This document shows, one piece after another, positions 1 to 10,286 of a stretch of 64,000 nt of DNA; the stretch's first letter is position 1; the number at the start of each line of letters is the position of its first letter. The stretch spans positions 744,001 to 808,000 of the forward strand of contig JAXGYO010000002.1 of NCBI GenBank assembly GCA_040772225.1, given 5' to 3'. The position numbers and the translations under genes are program-made. The DNA is from JAAYED01 sp040772225. GTDB taxonomy: Bacteria; Chloroflexota; Anaerolineae; UBA1429. The notes below the pieces were generated by a model. It ran no database searches and was not told the DNA's origin. It worked only from the letters and a program-made list of their open reading frames with translations.

Positions 1-1
1 G

Positions 2-22
2 ATTCGTCCAAAGGACATGTAG
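2..22 (+). CDS. C-terminal tail of an upstream gene (partial)
   Basis: An open frame enters from the left edge (I-R-P-K-D-M) and ends at TAG 20-22, directly abutting the ATG of the polyprenyl synthase at 23. Only six codons are visible, so no function can be given and the frame could be coincidental. If real, the synthase is the second gene of an operon with zero spacing. Confidence 0.3.
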   Translation: MRPKDM

Positions 23-1048
23 ATGTCTCTCGACCTGACGCCCTATCTTGATGCCATTGAGAGCGACATGCAGACGGTGGTGTGTAGCCACTCGCGCGCC
101 CAGAACGGGCTGTACGCCATGTTGCGGTACCATCTGGGCTGGCAGGACAGCGCCGGCCAGCCAACAGACGGGCGTCATGGCAAGCGCCTGCGCCCCTTGC
201 TCTGCCTCCTCGCCTGTGAGGCCAGCGGAGGTGATTGGCGCCGCGCCCTGCCGGCGGCAACGACGCTCGAGCTTATCCACAACTTTACGCTGATTCACGA
301 TGATATCGAGGACGACAGCGACCTGCGCCACCAACGCCCCACCCTCTGGAAGCTGTGGGGGCTCGCTCAAGGCGTTAACGCGGGGGACGCCCTGTGGGCC
401 CTGGCTCGCGGCAGTCTCTACCGGCTATCTGCCCTGGGACACGGGCCCCAACAGGTACTTGATGTGGCACGACTTCTGGACGACACCTGCCTGGCGCTCT
501 GTCAGGGGCAGCACCTGGACATCGCTTCAGAGGGCGACCGTGACATCTCCCTGGAGACGTATCTGCTGCTCGTGCAGGGCAAGACCGCTGCCCTCACGGG
601 CGCCAGCCTGGCCTGCGGCGCGCTGCTCGCCGGGGCATCACCATCCCTCGTGACCCGGATGCAAGCCTTTGGACGCGAACTGGGGCTTGCCTTTCAGATC
701 ACCGATGATCTCCTGGGTGTCTGGGGCGATCCCGACATCACTGGCAAGTCTGCTGCCAGCGATCTGGCCTCGCGCAAGATGACGCTCCCCGTGGTGCTCG
801 CCCTCGAATGGGAGAAAAAGCAGGGCGAACACACGCTGTACGACCTCATGGCGCAGCCACCGGGAGAGAAGGACATCGCTGCCATGCTAGCTGTCCTCGA
901 GCGGTCGGGAGCCCGACTGGCGGTGGAGCGGCGTGCGCAAGAGTCGCAACAGCGCATGATCGCACTCTGGGATGAGATGCGCCTCAGGGGCCGTGCAGCG
1001 GAGGCGCTATACGAGCTCGCGCTCGGGATCGTTGGCCGGCGGTACTGA
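23..1048 (+). CDS. Polyprenyl diphosphate synthase (trans-isoprenyl synthase)
   Basis: 341 aa, the usual length of trans-isoprenyl diphosphate synthases, which condense isopentenyl-PP onto an allylic primer to make precursors of quinones, carotenoids or cell-wall lipid carriers. The first aspartate-rich motif is DDIED (about residues 93-97), preceded by ELIHNFTLIH and followed by RHQRPTLW. The second is QITDDLLGVWGD (about 226-236), followed by GKSAASDLASRKMTLPV. The ATG at 23 has AAAGGA at 10-15. The next gene, a cell-wall synthase, starts 24 bp downstream. Product chain length cannot be read from the sequence; a geranylgeranyl or longer product is plausible. Confidence 0.9.
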   Translation: MSLDLTPYLDAIESDMQTVVCSHSRAQNGLYAMLRYHLGWQDSAGQPTDGRHGKRLRPLLCLLACEASGGDWRRALPAATTLELIHNFTLIHDDIEDDSDLRHQRPTLWKLWGLAQGVNAGDALWALARGSLYRLSALGHGPQQVLDVARLLDDTCLALCQGQHLDIASEGDRDISLETYLLLVQGKTAALTGASLACGALLAGASPSLVTRMQAFGRELGLAFQITDDLLGVWGDPDITGKSAASDLASRKMTLPVVLALEWEKKQGEHTLYDLMAQPPGEKDIAAMLAVLERSGARLAVERRAQESQQRMIALWDEMRLRGRAAEALYELALGIVGRRY

Positions 1049-1072
1049 ACGCCGGCAATCGGAGAGTTACGC

Positions 1073-3556
1073 ATGTTTGCCAGAGCTGTCCGCCCGCTGA
1101 TGATTGTCCTGGGCATCCTTGCCCTGGTGATCACCGGGGTGCTCGCGGCCATTCGCTATATCCCCATCGATCTGGCGCGCGGCATGACGTTCGCCTCGGC
1201 CCCTTCCTCACATATCTATGACCGGAACGGCGTGCTGCTCTATGAGATCCTGGATCCCAACGGCGGTTCCCGGCGCACGGTGACTCTGGAGCAGGTACCG
1301 CTGGCCTTGCGACAAGCAGTGATTGCCACAGAGGATGCGACGTTTTACAGGAACCCTGGCTTTAGCCCCCTGAGTCTGTTGCGGGCTGCCGTTCAGAATC
1401 TCCGTGCGGGCCGGATCGTGTCGGGCGCCAGCACGATCACGCAGCAGGTAGCCCGGCAGCTCTTGCTCGGCAGCGATCGCCACGAACAGACCTTATCCCG
1501 CAAAGCACACGAGATTTGGCTGGCGATACGCCTCACAGCGACCCTGACAAAGGACGATATCCTGACGCTCTATTTGAATGAGATGTACTTTGGCAACCTC
1601 TCGTACGGCGTCGAAGCGGCAGCACGAGGCTACTTTGGCAAGCCGGTACGAGAGCTAGGCCTTGCGGAGTGTGCTCTGATCGCAGGCATCGCCCAGTCTC
1701 CAGTCGCCTACAACCCTCTCACCCACCCCGAGGCTGCCTCAGACAGACAGCGCACAGTCCTCAACCTCATGGCGGAAGAGGGCTACATCGATCAGGCCTC
1801 AGCCGACCGGGCCGCCAGTGAGCCAATGCGCTACGCGGGGGATCCCTACTCCATGAGGGCACCCCACTTTGCCATGATGGTGCGTGAAGAGCTTGTGGCG
1901 CTTGTGGGCGAGGACGCCTTGATCCGTGGCGGGCTCATCGTGGAGACAACCCTGGATTGGGGCCTGCAGGAGCGTGCTGAAACGATCGTCCAGGATCATC
2001 TGGCAGCGCTCAACGCCGCCACGGATGAGGCCCCGCCACACCGGGTGAACAACGCCGCTGCCGTCGTTCTGGATGACGCTGGTGCTGTACGCGCACTGGT
2101 CGGTAGCCCTGACTATTGGGACAGCTCCATCGCGGGGGCCGTCAACGGCGCCACCGCGCTTCGCCAGCCCGGCTCGGCGCTCAAGCCATTTACCTATGCC
2201 GCGGCCTTTGCGAGTGGCCTGTCACCCGCATCTCCAATCGCGGATGTGCGTACGGTCTTTCGGACCCATGAGGGCAACCCGTACATCCCCGTGAATTATG
2301 ACGGCGAATACCATGGCCTCGTATCTCTACGGGAAGCACTGGCGGGCTCGTATAACGTGGCCGCGGTTCGTCTCTTGGATACCATCGGGGTCCAGGCGCT
2401 GCCGGATCTGGTTCGCCGCCTCGGTATCGATACCTTGAACCAGCCAGAACGGCAAGGGCTGGCGCTCACGCTGGGTGGCGCCGAAGTCAGGTTGTTCGAC
2501 CTTACCGCCGCCTACGCTTCGCTGGCAGCGGCAGGTGCCCGGGTGACGCCCTATCTCGTCGAGAGCATCAGAGATGCCGATGGCACCGTTCTCTACAGCT
2601 ACACCGCATCCTCGCGCGAGCAGGTACTCGATCCGCGCGTCGCCTATCTGGTGACAGACGTCCTGGCGGATCCGTCTGCTCGGGCCGCGGTATTCGGACG
2701 GAACAGCGCGTTGGACCTGCCATTTCCGGCGGCAGTCAAGACAGGAACGACAAACCTGTGGCGGGATAACTGGACCGTCGGCTATACGACGGCCTGGACA
2801 GTCGGTGTCTGGGTGGGGAATGCCGATGGCAGCCCGATGGAGGACGCCTCGGGTGTCACAGGCGCTGCCCCGATCTGGAACAGCCTCATGCGCGTCACCC
2901 ATCGACAGGCTCCGGCAGCCTTTGCCGCGCCAGATGGCCTTGTCGCCGTCGAGGTCTGTGCGCTCTCAGGTCTCCTTCCCGGCCCAGCGTGCACCAGACG
3001 ACGTGTGGAGTGGTTTCTGGAGGAGAATGCTCCGGCGGACCCTTGCGATATGCACGCCCTCGTCACGTACGATGCCCGAACCGGTGAGCCAGCGACCGCC
3101 GATACGCCCGTAGACAGGCGAGCGGTTCGATCGCAGACTACCTGGCCGGCCGAGGTGTTGCAGTGGGCTATCGACAGGGGGCTGGCCACCGTGCCGCCCG
3201 AGCACCACCACACGGCCATGATAAGCGAGATGGAGACGGACTCGTCACGCAGCCTCTACCTGGCGTCTCCCGAGGACGGTAGCGTGTATCGCCTCTCCAC
3301 AGAGGTGCCCGACTCCAGCCAGCGTCTGCTCATATCAGCCGTATGCGAACTTTGCGACTCTGGCGGACGTCTAGTAGTGGAGTTGGACAATTCCCGCTGG
3401 CACGAATGGTCCTCACCGCCGTATACTGTGTATTGGCCGCTGGAAGTGGGCGAGCACGTCCTGTCACTCGCCTATGAGCCTAAAAACGGCAACAAAATGG
3501 AGAGCGAGCCAGTCGTCATCACGGTCGTTTCTGCAATGCCTCAAGGAGAGAACTAA
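1073..3556 (+). CDS. pbpC: Penicillin-binding protein 1C (class A, bifunctional)
   Basis: 827 aa. After an N-terminal membrane anchor (about residues 8-27) comes a GT51 transglycosylase domain with the catalytic Glu in ATEDATFY (Glu87) and the GASTITQQ and RKAHEIWLA signatures. The transpeptidase domain has the SxxK serine in QPGSALKPF (Ser368), SxN as SYN (about 426) and KTGTT (about 556). The last 120 residues form a BiPBP_C-like all-beta domain (SRSLYLASPEDGSVYRLS) typical of PBP1C. It polymerises and cross-links peptidoglycan outside the membrane. The alpha-2-macroglobulin gene starts 2 bp after its stop, the same pairing as E. coli pbpC-yfhM. Confidence 0.93.
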   Translation: MFARAVRPLMIVLGILALVITGVLAAIRYIPIDLARGMTFASAPSSHIYDRNGVLLYEILDPNGGSRRTVTLEQVPLALRQAVIATEDATFYRNPGFSPLSLLRAAVQNLRAGRIVSGASTITQQVARQLLLGSDRHEQTLSRKAHEIWLAIRLTATLTKDDILTLYLNEMYFGNLSYGVEAAARGYFGKPVRELGLAECALIAGIAQSPVAYNPLTHPEAASDRQRTVLNLMAEEGYIDQASADRAASEPMRYAGDPYSMRAPHFAMMVREELVALVGEDALIRGGLIVETTLDWGLQERAETIVQDHLAALNAATDEAPPHRVNNAAAVVLDDAGAVRALVGSPDYWDSSIAGAVNGATALRQPGSALKPFTYAAAFASGLSPASPIADVRTVFRTHEGNPYIPVNYDGEYHGLVSLREALAGSYNVAAVRLLDTIGVQALPDLVRRLGIDTLNQPERQGLALTLGGAEVRLFDLTAAYASLAAAGARVTPYLVESIRDADGTVLYSYTASSREQVLDPRVAYLVTDVLADPSARAAVFGRNSALDLPFPAAVKTGTTNLWRDNWTVGYTTAWTVGVWVGNADGSPMEDASGVTGAAPIWNSLMRVTHRQAPAAFAAPDGLVAVEVCALSGLLPGPACTRRRVEWFLEENAPADPCDMHALVTYDARTGEPATADTPVDRRAVRSQTTWPAEVLQWAIDRGLATVPPEHHHTAMISEMETDSSRSLYLASPEDGSVYRLSTEVPDSSQRLLISAVCELCDSGGRLVVELDNSRWHEWSSPPYTVYWPLEVGEHVLSLAYEPKNGNKMESEPVVITVVSAMPQGEN

Positions 3557-3558
3557 CG

Positions 3559-6500
3559 ATGAACACATGGATCAAGCGACTGATCATACTCACCCTTGTG
3601 GCAACGCTACTCGTCCCCACAGGCTGTGGCTCGCGCGAGGCAATCCCCACGCCGATCCCTACGCTTGCCCAAAAAGCGCCCTCTACTGCGACACCGCAAC
3701 CCACGTCCGAGCCGACACCAACACCGCTGCCGCCTACAGCCCCACGACTCCTGGATCAGACTCCGGACGTCGGGGAGGAGCTGACGCCGGGCGAAGCCAT
3801 GGTATTCGTCTTTGACCAGCCCATGGATGCTGAGAGCGTAGAAGGCGCCTTTTCTGTCAACCCCTCTTTGGAGGGGCGTCTGGAGTGGGTGGACGCTGCT
3901 ACCCTGCGTTTTGAGCCGGATGCAGATGCCCTGATCCCTGAAGGCCGGTATACGTTTACGATCGACACGTCGGCGCGCTCACAGCAGCAACTGCCCCTGC
4001 GGCGGGAGATTGTCTTTCGCCAGCGCGTGGCCGGTCATCTGGAGGTAGCAGGCGTCTTTCCCGCCGATGGCAACACCCAGGTAGCCCCCGATGACCATCT
4101 CATCGTGACGTTTAACCGTCCGGTGGTGCCCCTCGTTGACATCGACAGCCAGGCAGGTCTCTTGGATCCCCTGGAGATCAGCCATGGGATTCAGGGCCAC
4201 GGCAGCTGGACCAACACATCCATCTATAGCTTTGTGCCCGCAAGCCCTCTTGCAGCGGGGGAGACCTACACCATCACAGTGCCTGCGGGGCTCGCTTCAA
4301 TCAGCGGTGCAACCCTGCAGGAGGACTATATCTGGTCCTTTACCGTTCAACCACCTGACGTCACACTGGTGACCCCCTTACCCGAACAGACGCTGGTCGA
4401 TCCGGCGACCGCCATTGTCCTGAGCTTTGCGCAGCCCATGGACCGCAACACCGTGTCAGACCGGTTCGAGGTGGTCCGGCAAACCGATGGTGAAGCGGTC
4501 TCCGGCCGCAAGGAGTGGCAAGGGAACCTGCTCCGCTTTGTGCCAGAGTCACCGCTTGATCGCGGCGCGAGCTACGAGGTGCGCCTCACTGCCGGCTCCC
4601 GTGTCGAGTCAGGCGACACATCGATGGTCGACGACCGTATCTGGTCCTTTAGCGTGGCGCCACTGCCCGCAATCACCTACATGACGCCGAGCGACGGCGA
4701 TACGCAGATCGATCTCTATTCGTCGATGCAGATCAGGTTCTCAGCGCCTATGGACCCCGAGATCACAGTATCCGCCCTGGAAATCACCCCCACGGTACGC
4801 ACCTATTCCTACTGGCAAAAGGACGACACCGAGCTCTGGGTTTCATGGAGTCTCAAGCCCTCGGCGCAGTACACAGTGACACTGACGCAGGACGCGCGGG
4901 ATCGCTTCGGTGAGCAGATCGACGCGCCTGTCTCGGCAACGTTCACAACACGGCCTGCCACCCCCTCTATCTCTTTACTGACTGAGGGGCCCGTAGGCGT
5001 CTATAGCGCATTCGGCGAGACACAGATCCCGATTCGGCATGTGAACGTCTCACGGATCAGCATGGATCTGTACAGCCTGTCGCCCGAAGAACTCGTCGTG
5101 CTCACACGCGAAGGAGGATGGCCCAACTGGGACCGCTTTGCCGTTCGCGCCGAGAGCCGCGTGGCAACGTGGACGCTAGAGTCCGACGCACCTCTCAACA
5201 GCGAAGAGATCGCGTACTCGGCGCTCCCCGAGGGTGCCGACTCTCCTCTCTCGCCAGGTATCTACCTGCTCGTCGCCCGGGCGCCGGAGGCATCGCGACC
5301 CGAACGACACGCCTTTATCGTCACCCCACTGAACATCACCCTCAAGACGACTGGTGAGGAGGCGCTGGTCTGGGTGACCGATCTTGAAAAGGGCGAACCC
5401 GTCGCCGGCGCAGAGATCAAGCTGTATGACTATGACGGCGGACTCGCATCCGAAGGAACCACCGACCGCTCCGGACTGGTTCTGCTCCCGATGCCTGATC
5501 AAGAACGCTGGGAAAGCGTTACTGTGATCGCAGAGACGTCCCGCGGCGTGGGTGCCGTGGTGTCCAACTGGACGGACGGTATATCACCCTGGGACTTTGA
5601 TCTTGCTGTGGCCTGGGAATCGACCTCATACCGAGGACACGTCCTTACCGACCGCCGCATCTACCGTCCGGGCCAGATAGTCTACTACAAGGCCATCCTT
5701 CGTCTTGACGACGACGGGATGTACTCTCTGCCAAAAACAGGCACAACCGTCGAGGCCAGCCTGGTAGATAGCGAGGGGCAGACAGTTTGGTCCGACAGTG
5801 CGCAACTGAGCGCGATGGGCTCGCTGGATGGGGAGATCGCGCTGGCTGACAGCGCCACCCTCGGCACGTATTCACTGATCCTGCGCGTGGGCGACGATTA
5901 CATCCAGCAGATGTTCCAGGTCGCCGAGTATCGCGCCCCGGAGTTCACCGTGGCTGTCACCTCAGACAAGCCGGAATACATCTCTGGAGATGTGATGACG
6001 GTAGATACAGAGGCGACCTTTTTCTTCGGCGGACCGGTTTCGGACGCCAGCGTGCAATGGCGCGTGTGGGCCGACCCGTACTACTTTGACCGCTGGGCGG
6101 GAAAGGGGCGGTACTCTTTTGGTGAGTACGACCAGTACTATGATCCCGGGTACACACCGGCTGACACGGGCATCCTAACCGAAGGTGTGGGTCAGACCGA
6201 TGCTGATGGTCGCCTCACGCTGGAGATACCGGCCATCCTGGAAGGCACACGCAGCCGGCGCTTTGTCGTTGAGGTGTCAGTTATAGACCTCAACAACCAG
6301 GAGGTGACAGGCCAGGTCTCTGCCATTGTCCATGCCGGAGCTCTGTACATCGGCATGAATACGGACCGTTATGTTGGTACCGCCAGAGAGCCGATGGCCG
6401 TAGAGATCGTCACGGTTGATACACAGGGGGCGCCTGTCGGCAACACCGAGATCGAGGTTTCAGTAGCCCGTGAAGAGTGGTACAGCGTCCAGAAAAAGTC

Positions 6501-9453
6501 CGAATCTGGCGGTTACCTCTGGCAGAATGAGGTGCGTGAAACACCTGTCTACAGCGAAACCATCCGCACCAACGCGGGCGGTCTGGGGAAGTTGACCTGG
6601 ACGCCTGGGGAAGGCGGCACCTACAAAGTGCTCGCACGCACGCGCGATGAGCAGGGCAATGAGGTGCGCAGCACCCTGTATCTGTGGGTCAGCGGTCGAA
6701 CCTTTGTGAACTGGGGACGAGACAACAATGCCCGGATCGATCTCATTGCGGACAAAGAGAGTTACCTGCCGGGTGATGTCGCGTCAATTCTCGTACCCTC
6801 TCCGTTCCAGGGACCGGTCACTGCGTTGCTCACGATCGAGCGCGGCAGCATCATCGAGCACCGTGTCATCGAGTTGGCCAGCAACAGCGAGTTGATCCAG
6901 GTGCCGATCGAACCCGAGTATGCACCCAACGTGTTCGTTTCGCTGGTCCTGGTGAGCGGGATTGGCGGCGATGATGGTGAGGCCGGCTACCGTGTTGGCA
7001 TGGTCATGCTGCCAGTCTCAACGGTAGGGCGCGAGCTCCAGCTGTCCATCACTCCCGACAAGTCCGGCGATTACCAGCCAGGCGATGAGGCCAGCTTCCT
7101 GATCCGAGCGACTGATCAGGCGGGCAATCCGGTCAAGGCAGAGCTCACCGTCCAGCTCGTAGATCTGGCCATCGAGATGCTGATCGGTGGAACACCTCCA
7201 GACGTCCTTGACACGTTCTACAGACAACGTGGGTTGGCGGTAAATACCGCGCTGTCGTTGGTACGGAGACACCTGCCTCAGGAGCCCACAGGCGATGAAG
7301 GCAAGGGCGGAGGCGGCGGCGCCGATGGTGAAGGACTCCGCACCGAGTTTCCGGAGACGGCCCTTTGGGAACCATCGCTCTCGACTGACGAAAACGGTGA
7401 GGCGGTAGTGGGCGTCAAGCTGCCCGACAACCTCACCACCTGGCGGCTGACGGTGCAGGCGGCCACGGGGGACACCCTTGTAGGCACTGGACGCGCCGAC
7501 ATCATCAGCAATCTGGACATCATGGTGCGCCCCGCCTTGCCGCGTTTCCTGGTCGTGGGCGATGCCCCCCGTCTGGGGACCGTCATCCATAACAACACGG
7601 ACGAAGGCGTGGAGATCCGTATCACCGCTGAGGCGGAAGGTCTCGAACTTGAGGAGACGGAACAGACCATCGTCCTGAGCGCAGGGGCGCGGCAAGATGT
7701 CTACTGGCCCGCCACCGTGGTGGCCACCGACGGTGTGACGATCACATTCTCTGCAGGCAGTGGGACGTTGCACGATGCCGTGCGCATCGCGTTGCCGGTC
7801 TACCACGCCAGTGCACCTGAGGTAGTGGGCACATCCGGCAGCGTCGAGGATGTCGAGACCGAGGTGATCCGCGTTCCAGCCGATGCTGATCCCGAGCAAG
7901 GCGGCCTAACCGTGAATCTGGAACCCTCACTGGCGGCAGCGATACAGGAAGGCCTGGACTATTTGGAGGCCTATCCATACGACTGCATCGAACAGACGGT
8001 GAGCCGTTTCCTGCCCAACCTGGCGAGCTACCGGGCACTCAAGGCTCTTGGAATTGAGCGGCCAGAGCTAGAGGTCCCCCTTTCTCAGCAGATCGCCAAA
8101 GCGGTCCAGCGCATCTACGCGCTGCAGAACTTTGAGGGAGGTTGGGGCTGGTGGAGCGGCGGCGAGAGTGCACCCACACTGACGGCATATGTGCTCTATG
8201 GACTGTCACAGGCCCGCGCTGCTGGATATGTCGTAGATGACAGGTCCATTGAGCAGGCCATCTCATACCTGTATCGCTATCTCGATGAGAGCATCGCCGT
8301 AACACGCGATGACTATGACAGCCGTGCCACCGTGCTGTACGCCCTGGCCGAAGCAGGGCAAGGCGACCTGGGACGGGCTACCGCCCTCTTTGAAGATCGC
8401 GACAACCTCTCGCTCTTTGCCCGCGCCTATCTCGCGATGACGCTGCACATCCTTGAGCCAGACGAACCGAGCCGTGTGGATGTCCTGGTGAACGAGTTCG
8501 TCCAGGCAGGGATCATGTCCTCCACCGGTCTGCACTGGGAGGAGGATACGCGCACCTACTGGCAGATGAACACCGACACAAGGACCACTGCCATCGTGCT
8601 GCGTGCGATCACCTGGATCGATCCTGAGAACAGCCTCCTGCCGCAGGCGGTCCGCTGGCTAACCATGGCGCGCTCCAGCGGACGCTGGGAGTCTACGCAG
8701 GAGAATGTCTGGGCCATTCTGGCGCTCTCGGACTATATGTCATCATCTGGAGAACTGGAGGCAGCCTACAGTTATCAGCTATCCATCAACGGCGATGTTG
8801 CCGCGGAGGGATCGGTCGATGAAACCAGCCTGGACGTGCCTCGCGTCGTCGCTATGCCCATGAACGTTTTGACGGCGGGAGGGGACACCTATGTGGATAT
8901 CGAAAAGGCCCCTGCCGATGCCCCGGGACGCCTGTACTACTCTGCATTCCTGCAATACCTGCTGCCCGTGCAAGACATCCAGCCTCTCGATCGTGGCATC
9001 ATCGTCTACAGGCAGTACCTCAAGGACGGCGAGTCAGCGGAAACTATCTCCTCCGCCAGGGTCAACGACATTATCACTGTCAAACTGACCGTCGTAGCGC
9101 CCTATGATCTGTACTATCTGATCGTCGAGGATCCTTTCCCCGCCGGTTGCGAGGCCATCGACCCAACGCTGGCCACGACGCGGCGCATGGAGCCGGAAAC
9201 GATGAGCCTGATCCCGGACGGCTTTGACTATGGCTGGTTGTGGTACCGCAGCTGGCCAACTCATCACGAGATCCATGACGAAAAGCTGGCCCTTTTCGCC
9301 GATCATTTGCCGCGGGGCACGTACGAGTACACGTACCAGTTGCGCTGCACCACCGCCGGGGATTACGTGGTCATTCCCACGCAGGCCTACCAGATGTACG
9401 AGCCTGATGTTTTCGGACGCGAAGGCGGCAGGATCTTTACGATCGCCCCGTGA
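3559..9453 (+). CDS. Giant bacterial alpha-2-macroglobulin lipoprotein
   Basis: 1964 aa. The N-terminus is a lipoprotein signal with a slightly non-canonical lipobox (LLVPTGC), then a Thr/Pro-rich linker. Four Ig-like Big_5-type repeats follow (about residues 60-470), each with a version of FxQPMD / FxxPMD. Next come macroglobulin domains and a thioester domain with CIEQ (Cys1476) in YPYDCIEQTVSRF, then an alpha-helical TED region and C-terminal beta domains. Such proteins trap attacking proteases through the reactive thioester and are thought to protect the wall together with PBP1C, which is encoded immediately upstream. AAGGAGAG at 3543-3550 serves the ATG. The four stacked Big_5 modules make it longer than the about 1650 aa of the E. 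coli protein. Confidence 0.92.
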   Translation: MNTWIKRLIILTLVATLLVPTGCGSREAIPTPIPTLAQKAPSTATPQPTSEPTPTPLPPTAPRLLDQTPDVGEELTPGEAMVFVFDQPMDAESVEGAFSVNPSLEGRLEWVDAATLRFEPDADALIPEGRYTFTIDTSARSQQQLPLRREIVFRQRVAGHLEVAGVFPADGNTQVAPDDHLIVTFNRPVVPLVDIDSQAGLLDPLEISHGIQGHGSWTNTSIYSFVPASPLAAGETYTITVPAGLASISGATLQEDYIWSFTVQPPDVTLVTPLPEQTLVDPATAIVLSFAQPMDRNTVSDRFEVVRQTDGEAVSGRKEWQGNLLRFVPESPLDRGASYEVRLTAGSRVESGDTSMVDDRIWSFSVAPLPAITYMTPSDGDTQIDLYSSMQIRFSAPMDPEITVSALEITPTVRTYSYWQKDDTELWVSWSLKPSAQYTVTLTQDARDRFGEQIDAPVSATFTTRPATPSISLLTEGPVGVYSAFGETQIPIRHVNVSRISMDLYSLSPEELVVLTREGGWPNWDRFAVRAESRVATWTLESDAPLNSEEIAYSALPEGADSPLSPGIYLLVARAPEASRPERHAFIVTPLNITLKTTGEEALVWVTDLEKGEPVAGAEIKLYDYDGGLASEGTTDRSGLVLLPMPDQERWESVTVIAETSRGVGAVVSNWTDGISPWDFDLAVAWESTSYRGHVLTDRRIYRPGQIVYYKAILRLDDDGMYSLPKTGTTVEASLVDSEGQTVWSDSAQLSAMGSLDGEIALADSATLGTYSLILRVGDDYIQQMFQVAEYRAPEFTVAVTSDKPEYISGDVMTVDTEATFFFGGPVSDASVQWRVWADPYYFDRWAGKGRYSFGEYDQYYDPGYTPADTGILTEGVGQTDADGRLTLEIPAILEGTRSRRFVVEVSVIDLNNQEVTGQVSAIVHAGALYIGMNTDRYVGTAREPMAVEIVTVDTQGAPVGNTEIEVSVAREEWYSVQKKSESGGYLWQNEVRETPVYSETIRTNAGGLGKLTWTPGEGGTYKVLARTRDEQGNEVRSTLYLWVSGRTFVNWGRDNNARIDLIADKESYLPGDVASILVPSPFQGPVTALLTIERGSIIEHRVIELASNSELIQVPIEPEYAPNVFVSLVLVSGIGGDDGEAGYRVGMVMLPVSTVGRELQLSITPDKSGDYQPGDEASFLIRATDQAGNPVKAELTVQLVDLAIEMLIGGTPPDVLDTFYRQRGLAVNTALSLVRRHLPQEPTGDEGKGGGGGADGEGLRTEFPETALWEPSLSTDENGEAVVGVKLPDNLTTWRLTVQAATGDTLVGTGRADIISNLDIMVRPALPRFLVVGDAPRLGTVIHNNTDEGVEIRITAEAEGLELEETEQTIVLSAGARQDVYWPATVVATDGVTITFSAGSGTLHDAVRIALPVYHASAPEVVGTSGSVEDVETEVIRVPADADPEQGGLTVNLEPSLAAAIQEGLDYLEAYPYDCIEQTVSRFLPNLASYRALKALGIERPELEVPLSQQIAKAVQRIYALQNFEGGWGWWSGGESAPTLTAYVLYGLSQARAAGYVVDDRSIEQAISYLYRYLDESIAVTRDDYDSRATVLYALAEAGQGDLGRATALFEDRDNLSLFARAYLAMTLHILEPDEPSRVDVLVNEFVQAGIMSSTGLHWEEDTRTYWQMNTDTRTTAIVLRAITWIDPENSLLPQAVRWLTMARSSGRWESTQENVWAILALSDYMSSSGELEAAYSYQLSINGDVAAEGSVDETSLDVPRVVAMPMNVLTAGGDTYVDIEKAPADAPGRLYYSAFLQYLLPVQDIQPLDRGIIVYRQYLKDGESAETISSARVNDIITVKLTVVAPYDLYYLIVEDPFPAGCEAIDPTLATTRRMEPETMSLIPDGFDYGWLWYRSWPTHHEIHDEKLALFADHLPRGTYEYTYQLRCTTAGDYVVIPTQAYQMYEPDVFGREGGRIFTIAP

Positions 9454-9467
9454 TCTGTCACTCGAAC

Positions 9468-9498
9468 GAGGAGGGGGACGCTATGCGTCCCCCTCCTC
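9468..9498. terminator. Bidirectional terminator between convergent genes
   Basis: A perfect 13-bp inverted repeat (GAGGAGGGGGACG at 9468-9480, CGTCCCCCTCCTC at 9486-9498) encloses the 5-nt loop CTATG. It lies between the ends of the macroglobulin gene (+) and the CPBP gene (-), so it can serve both. There is no long T tract. Confidence 0.75.
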
Positions 9499-9521
9499 TG
9501 CTCTGCCGGCCCACCAGAGCT

Positions 9522-10286
9522 TTACGCAGCCGCGTAGGCCCCCAATACGCCGATCAGGTTGACGATGGCGTGGAGAGCAATGCAGGGCCAGAGCGACCCT
9601 GCACGCTCGTATAATAGCGCGAACACCGCGCCCATCAGGGCGATGGGAACGAGTGTGCTGAGAGACATGTGAAATAGCGCAAAGATCATGGAAGATGCGA
9701 TGACACCTGCCGCCAGCCCCCAGCGGTCACGCATTCCCGCGTACATAAAACCCCGGAAAAAGATCTCTTCCGCAAACGGCGCCACCACGGACGCCACCGC
9801 GATGGCCGTAACAATGCCAAAGGGACCCTCGCCGAAAAGCGGCACCAGATCGGGCTGCCCCGGGATGTTGAACCTCTCCATGACCAGGCCCCAGAGTAGA
9901 TTGACCCCCAGTACCAGGGCCAGCCCCGCGACTGTCAGGATTACGGACTTGAGCAGGCCAACCGGACGAAATCCCAACCACTCTAGCCCCAGACCATGCT
10001 TTCTGGGGCCCCAGACCCATGCAGGCAGAATAAAGACAGCCTCCAGACCCATGACCACAAAGACGATAAACTGCATCAACGACGGATCGGCCAGGTCCAG
10101 CCCGGCAAAGCCTGCAAACACCGCCGCAATCACGACCACCAACAGACCCACGACCAGCAGGCCCAGCGCTGCCAGCGAACCGCGCAGGATGTCAGCGGGC
10201 AACCAGGGGACCGGGCGGTATCTCTCCTCCGGCTCCGGGCTAAAGCCGCTGGCTGGCTGGCCCGGCCAGGGATAGCTAGCGACCAT
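9522..10286 (-). CDS. CPBP family intramembrane metalloprotease
   Basis: 254 aa, highly hydrophobic with six or more membrane segments. The CPBP (CaaX protease / bacteriocin-processing, Abi) motifs are all present: motif 1 FAEEIFFRG (EExxxR, Glu173-Glu174), motif 2 FALFHMS (FxxxH), and the C-terminal ALHAIVNL (HxxxN). Family members cleave substrates within the membrane or act in prenyl-protein processing, and many have unknown roles. The ATG at 10286 overlaps the 3' end of the upstream sulfatase gene by 11 bp, so the two are cotranscribed and probably translationally coupled. The long hydrophilic N-terminus (about 30 residues, PWPGQ to PVPWLP) is on the cytoplasmic side by prediction. Confidence 0.88.
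   Translation of the reverse strand: MVASYPWPGQPASGFSPEPEERYRPVPWLPADILRGSLAALGLLVVGLLVVVIAAVFAGFAGLDLADPSLMQFIVFVVMGLEAVFILPAWVWGPRKHGLGLEWLGFRPVGLLKSVILTVAGLALVLGVNLLWGLVMERFNIPGQPDLVPLFGEGPFGIVTAIAVASVVAPFAEEIFFRGFMYAGMRDRWGLAAGVIASSMIFALFHMSLSTLVPIALMGAVFALLYERAGSLWPCIALHAIVNLIGVLGAYAAA

Noticed and set aside
7018..7899. Long minus-strand frame inside the macroglobulin gene
   Set aside because: The plus-strand macroglobulin is continuous through this region with known domain structure; the antisense frame has no motif.
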